Shown here piece by piece: positions 36,496 through 38,795 of a stretch of 38,795 bases of DNA. This DNA comes from Desulfobulbaceae bacterium. GTDB taxonomy: Bacteria; Desulfobacterota; Desulfobulbia; Desulfobulbales; Desulfocapsaceae. The stretch lies in contig JALSMA010000062.1 in the NCBI GenBank assembly GCA_026988015.1, positions 1 through 38,795 of the forward strand, written 5' to 3'. The translations under genes and the position numbers were made by a program. Each line of letters begins with the position of its first letter. The stretch's first letter is position 1. The notes below the pieces were generated by a model. It searched no databases. It worked only from the letters and a program-made list of their open reading frames with translations, and was not told where the DNA came from.

Positions 36496-36960
36496 TCATT
36501 CCTGTTTTGCTAATACCTGTTCCACACGTTCCAGAACTTCACACCACTTTCGGGCCGTCTCTGGCCCCACCTTTTCCACCAGGTCAAGAAAGGCCTCCAA
36601 AACAGCTGCCTCCATTCGCTCAGCTTTTGCAGCTGCCTGTTCTGAAAGACGAACCACCACCTTTCTTCTATCCATGGTGCTTCGTTCACGATACAGCAGC
36701 CCCTTATCTTCAAGCCGATCCACCATACTTGAGGCTGATGGCGGAGAAACATCCAACTGTTTTGCCAGCTGAGAGATGGTGCTTTCACCACTGCTATGCA
36801 GAGTCATCAAAACCTGCACTTGGGCCATGGAAAGTTCCTCACCTTGACATGATGCTCGCCCGTCATGGAGCCCAGACTGGATTGAGAAGATATGATTTTT
36901 CAGTTTGCGTCCGGCACTGGCTATAAAACGAGCCTGCTCAACTGTCCTGTCCTTTAACAT
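36496..36960 (-). CDS. MarR-family transcriptional regulator of the efflux operon
   Basis: A winged-helix repressor of about 154 residues if started at the ATG at 36960; an earlier in-frame ATG (37005) would give 169 residues but would lie only about 8 bases from the predicted transcription start. The DNA-binding core is MAQVQVLMTLHSSGESTISQLAKQLDVSPPSASSMVDRLEDKGLLYRERSTMDRRKVVVRLSEQ, with the DRR wing motif. It is first of the operon and probably represses it together with its own expression; the ligand is unknown. Confidence 0.9.
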   Translation of the reverse strand: MLKDRTVEQARFIASAGRKLKNHIFSIQSGLHDGRASCQGEELSMAQVQVLMTLHSSGESTISQLAKQLDVSPPSASSMVDRLEDKGLLYRERSTMDRRKVVVRLSEQAAAKAERMEAAVLEAFLDLVEKVGPETARKWCEVLERVEQVLAKQE

Positions 36961-37007
36961 AACTACGAACTTCACCTCTTGTTGTTGAAGAATACTCCAC
37001 GACATAC

Positions 37008-37050
37008 TTAGGATGCCTAAATACTAGCCCCACTAAACAATCTCTGTCAA
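37008..37050 (-). promoter_or_regulatory. marR-efflux operon promoter with overlapping operator
   Basis: On the minus strand TTGACA (37045-37050) and TAGTAT (37021-37026) are 18 bases apart. Directly downstream lies TTAGG-CAT-CCTAA (37008-37020), a perfect inverted repeat of the kind MarR proteins bind, covering the expected start point near 37014. A bound dimer would block RNA polymerase, giving autorepression. Confidence 0.78.
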
Positions 37051-37473
37051 GAATTTTATCACCTGCTGTAATCCAGAGCGTTCGTTAATGATTTTCGAGT
37101 TTTTTAACACGCTGATTATACCATGCTATATCAATTAGTTTGAGGTGAAAAATCGCAAATCCGTCACGGACGACGGCGCCTGTTCGAGTAATATCCAGCG
37201 TAACGGCAAAAAAACACATAATAAACCGGCTCACAAACAATAAAATATTGCTATTTGGTTGTTATTAGGATAAACAAATGGGAACAAAGTACCGATATGA
37301 ATAGCAGAAACTAGAATCTGCAGCGTCCGATACTGATGGGTGGTTTTTCCAAACATGCTTGCACACGGATTTTATATCCTCATTTCAGTGTGTTACTGAA
37401 ACAAATCGCTCATCCGTCACAGATTCAGGAGAGAAGCAACATACATTGACCCACTAGAGAAGGAAGGAGACAG
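37051..37473. other. spacer upstream of the small ORF
   Basis: About 420 bases without a supported gene. It contains AT-rich stretches near 37230-37290 and an inverted repeat TTTCAGT (37383-37389)/ACTGAAA (37395-37401) with a 5-base loop, which may be an operator for the downstream small ORF. No -35/-10 pair stands out. Confidence 0.45.
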
Positions 37474-37629
37474 GTGACCAGTCAGGAAGCAATCAGGGTT
37501 CTCATGCTCAGCCCCATATATTTCAAACTCAAACCTGCAAACCGCAGACAGCTGATACAGGAATATTGCAGCCTTTTTGACAAGGTCTGCAGGCAGCAGA
37601 AAGACGACAGAAAATCGATATCACACTGA
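37474..37629 (+). CDS. small ORF (51 aa), GTG start
   Basis: Unlisted small gene candidate. A strong ribosome site (AAGGAAGGAG, ending five bases before GTG) precedes a 51-residue frame. The product contains EAIRVLMLSPIYFKLKPANR, then a helix RRQLIQEYCSLFDKVCRQQ, and ends in a basic tail. Its layout (a hydrophobic SPIYFKL segment and a helix with Glu-Tyr-Cys) resembles short uncharacterised proteins I associate with sulfate reducers, but I cannot name a family. Third-position composition could not be tested. It is convergent with the J-domain gene. Confidence 0.55.
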   Translation: MTSQEAIRVLMLSPIYFKLKPANRRQLIQEYCSLFDKVCRQQKDDRKSISH

Positions 37630-37668
37630 AATAAAGCAGGGACCCCACGGTCAGGCCAGAAAATACTG

Positions 37669-37974
37669 CTATTTTTTCCCCCAGAGCGGATCCTGGCCAA
37701 ATCTGTCCATCCACCAGTCTTCCGGTTCCAGAACCTCACCATCCAAGGGAACCAGAGGAATCTTAAACTGACCATAGTATTTCATAAGAACATCATAGGC
37801 CCTGGTGAGTTTACGCATCAGCTCGCCCTTGGCTCTGTCATCCCCTACAATATCAGGATGATTGGCCTTGCATCTGCTGCGATAACTGCGTTTTATTTCA
37901 CCCAGCGTTGCCCGGTCTCCAAGTCCCAAAAGCTCCTTCGCTTCAAAGATTTCCTCCCAGTCAGATTTTGTCAT
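37669..37974 (-). CDS. small J-domain protein
   Basis: A 101-residue protein made almost entirely of a J domain. Helix II (GEIKRSYRSRCKANHPD) is followed by the invariant HPD motif at 39-41 and helix III (KGELMRKLTRAYDVLMKYYG). It should stimulate a DnaK-type Hsp70 ATPase; no zinc or C-terminal client domain is present. The C-terminal tail (EPEDWWMDRFGQDPLWGKK) is Trp-rich. Its start overlaps the plsY stop in ATGA, so expression is coupled to phospholipid synthesis. Confidence 0.88.
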   Translation of the reverse strand: MTKSDWEEIFEAKELLGLGDRATLGEIKRSYRSRCKANHPDIVGDDRAKGELMRKLTRAYDVLMKYYGQFKIPLVPLDGEVLEPEDWWMDRFGQDPLWGKK

Positions 37975-38582
37975 GCTGTCTTTCCGGTTTTCCAGCTCTT
38001 CTCCTCTCCACGCAGAAGGCGACCGATATTAGAGCTATGTTTGACCCAGATTAACCCGGCAATAACTCCGGTGATAGCAATGGTTGATCCCTCCGCACCA
38101 AAATACCAGATCAGAAGAGGAATCAGTGCGGATACAGCAAGAGATCCTGCTGAGACAAAACCGCTCAGCGCAACAACTACAATAAAGACGAAAAGAGCAA
38201 TAAGGATGGAGAATGGGGAGAAAAAGAGAAAGACCCCCAGCGCCGTAGCTACTCCCTTGCCTCCCTTGAACCCGAGATAGACCGGGAACATATGTCCAAC
38301 AACAGTGGCAAGGCCGCAGAGAGCAATAAAAAAAACACGACCGGGGACATCGGGCAGGAGAACAGAAATCAGATAAACCGGAAAAAATCCCTTTGCAATG
38401 TCACAAAGCAGGGTCAGCGCACCGAGCTTTTTACCGAGTACCCGGTTGACATTAGTTGCCCCAATATTTCCACTTCCCTCCTGACGTACATCTTTACCTA
38501 CTGCTCGACTGAAAAGAAAACCAAAAGGAATAGCTCCAACCAGATAACTCAGGATAAGTGCTACGATATATGTAATGGTCAT
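37971..38582 (-). CDS. plsY: acyl-phosphate:glycerol-3-phosphate acyltransferase PlsY
   Basis: Membrane enzyme that acylates glycerol-3-phosphate from acyl-phosphate, the first step of phospholipid synthesis. The 203-residue protein has about five membrane helices and the three PlsY loops: GSGNIGATNVNR (about 37-48), FKGGKGVATALG (about 104-115) and the C-terminal WVKHSSNIGRLLRGEE. The length is normal. It overlaps the J-domain gene at its 3' end; nothing else is seen upstream to the window edge except a palindrome. Confidence 0.96.
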   Translation of the reverse strand: MTITYIVALILSYLVGAIPFGFLFSRAVGKDVRQEGSGNIGATNVNRVLGKKLGALTLLCDIAKGFFPVYLISVLLPDVPGRVFFIALCGLATVVGHMFPVYLGFKGGKGVATALGVFLFFSPFSILIALFVFIVVVALSGFVSAGSLAVSALIPLLIWYFGAEGSTIAITGVIAGLIWVKHSSNIGRLLRGEEKSWKTGKTA

Positions 38583-38769
38583 GGTTTATTAGCGTTGTAC
38601 TAGGATGAATGTCCGAGAGTGCCCTTTCGCCCAAACTCTTCATTATTTCAGTAAAATAATGCTCGGTATCACTGCTGTCCCAACGTTTTTTATAGTAGAC
38701 AGCGTAACTTGTTAATTTATTAAACTATTGACGACAAAATGCCTGTTTTCGACTTGAAATTAGACTATC

Positions 38770-38792
38770 CTCAAAATTTACCAAATTTTGAG
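38770..38792. promoter_or_regulatory. perfect palindrome near the right edge
   Basis: CTCAAAATTT (38770-38779) pairs perfectly with AAATTTTGAG (38783-38792) across an ACC spacer. It lies about 190 bases upstream of plsY. It could be an operator for plsY or for a gene beyond the window; the context is cut off. Confidence 0.45.
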
Positions 38793-38795
38793 CGA

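Noticed and set aside
37482-37775. 97-codon minus-strand frame
   Set aside because: It overlaps the J-domain gene in another frame and has no ribosome site.

Overview
The window looks like a chromosomal segment from a Gram-negative, strictly anaerobic member of the Desulfobacterota, most likely near the Desulfobulbales. The evidence is a monofunctional nickel CO dehydrogenase with a CooA-type regulator, a selenocysteine tRNA, separate-subunit glycyl-tRNA synthetase (alpha only here), a long-form GAPDH, and outer-membrane systems (secretin, TolC, lipoproteins). The lineage is inferred from gene content and not from a marker phylogeny. I see no phage, insertion sequence or CRISPR array.

Layout. 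1-374: no convincing gene, ending in a terminator. 375-4691 (minus): glycolytic operon gap, a 42-codon small ORF, rimI, pgk, tpiA, secG, tRNA-Leu. 4882-6296 (plus): sfsA-queC. 6293-9189 (minus): lepB-pyrB-pyrC. 9599-16946 (plus): type IV pilus alignment operon pilM-N-O-P, an AMIN/STN/TPR protein, an MshL/PilQ-like secretin and a lipoprotein, closed by a strong terminator. 17048-21072 (minus): secB, uvrA, a CoA-binding protein. 21483-22364: glyQ, convergent with tRNA-Sec. 22632-22919: a small CxxC protein. 23054-25755 (minus): cooA then cooS, with a perfect CooA-type palindrome in front of cooS. 25971-26183 (minus): tRNA-Asn and tRNA-Pro with a near-consensus promoter and one terminator each. 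26356-27830 (minus): two envelope proteins of unknown function. 28033-36960 (minus): MarR repressor, RND tripartite efflux system, SGNH-like hydrolase, class V PLP enzyme and YdfG-like dehydrogenase. 37474-37629 (plus): an unlisted 51-codon small ORF. 37669-38582 (minus): plsY and a J-domain protein.

How the parts work together. The CO locus reads as a self-contained CO-sensing switch: CooA binds CO through heme, occupies a TGTCA-N6-TGACA site centred 41.5 bp from the predicted start point, and activates cooS. The pilus operon encodes the inner-membrane alignment complex and the outer-membrane secretin, with the usual PilQ N-terminal modules placed in a separate TPR protein. The efflux operon carries its own repressor with an operator lying just downstream of the -10 box. 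The strongest undescribed candidates are the two small ORFs (3332-3460 and 37474-37629), the split PilQ arrangement and the CooA/cooS promoter.
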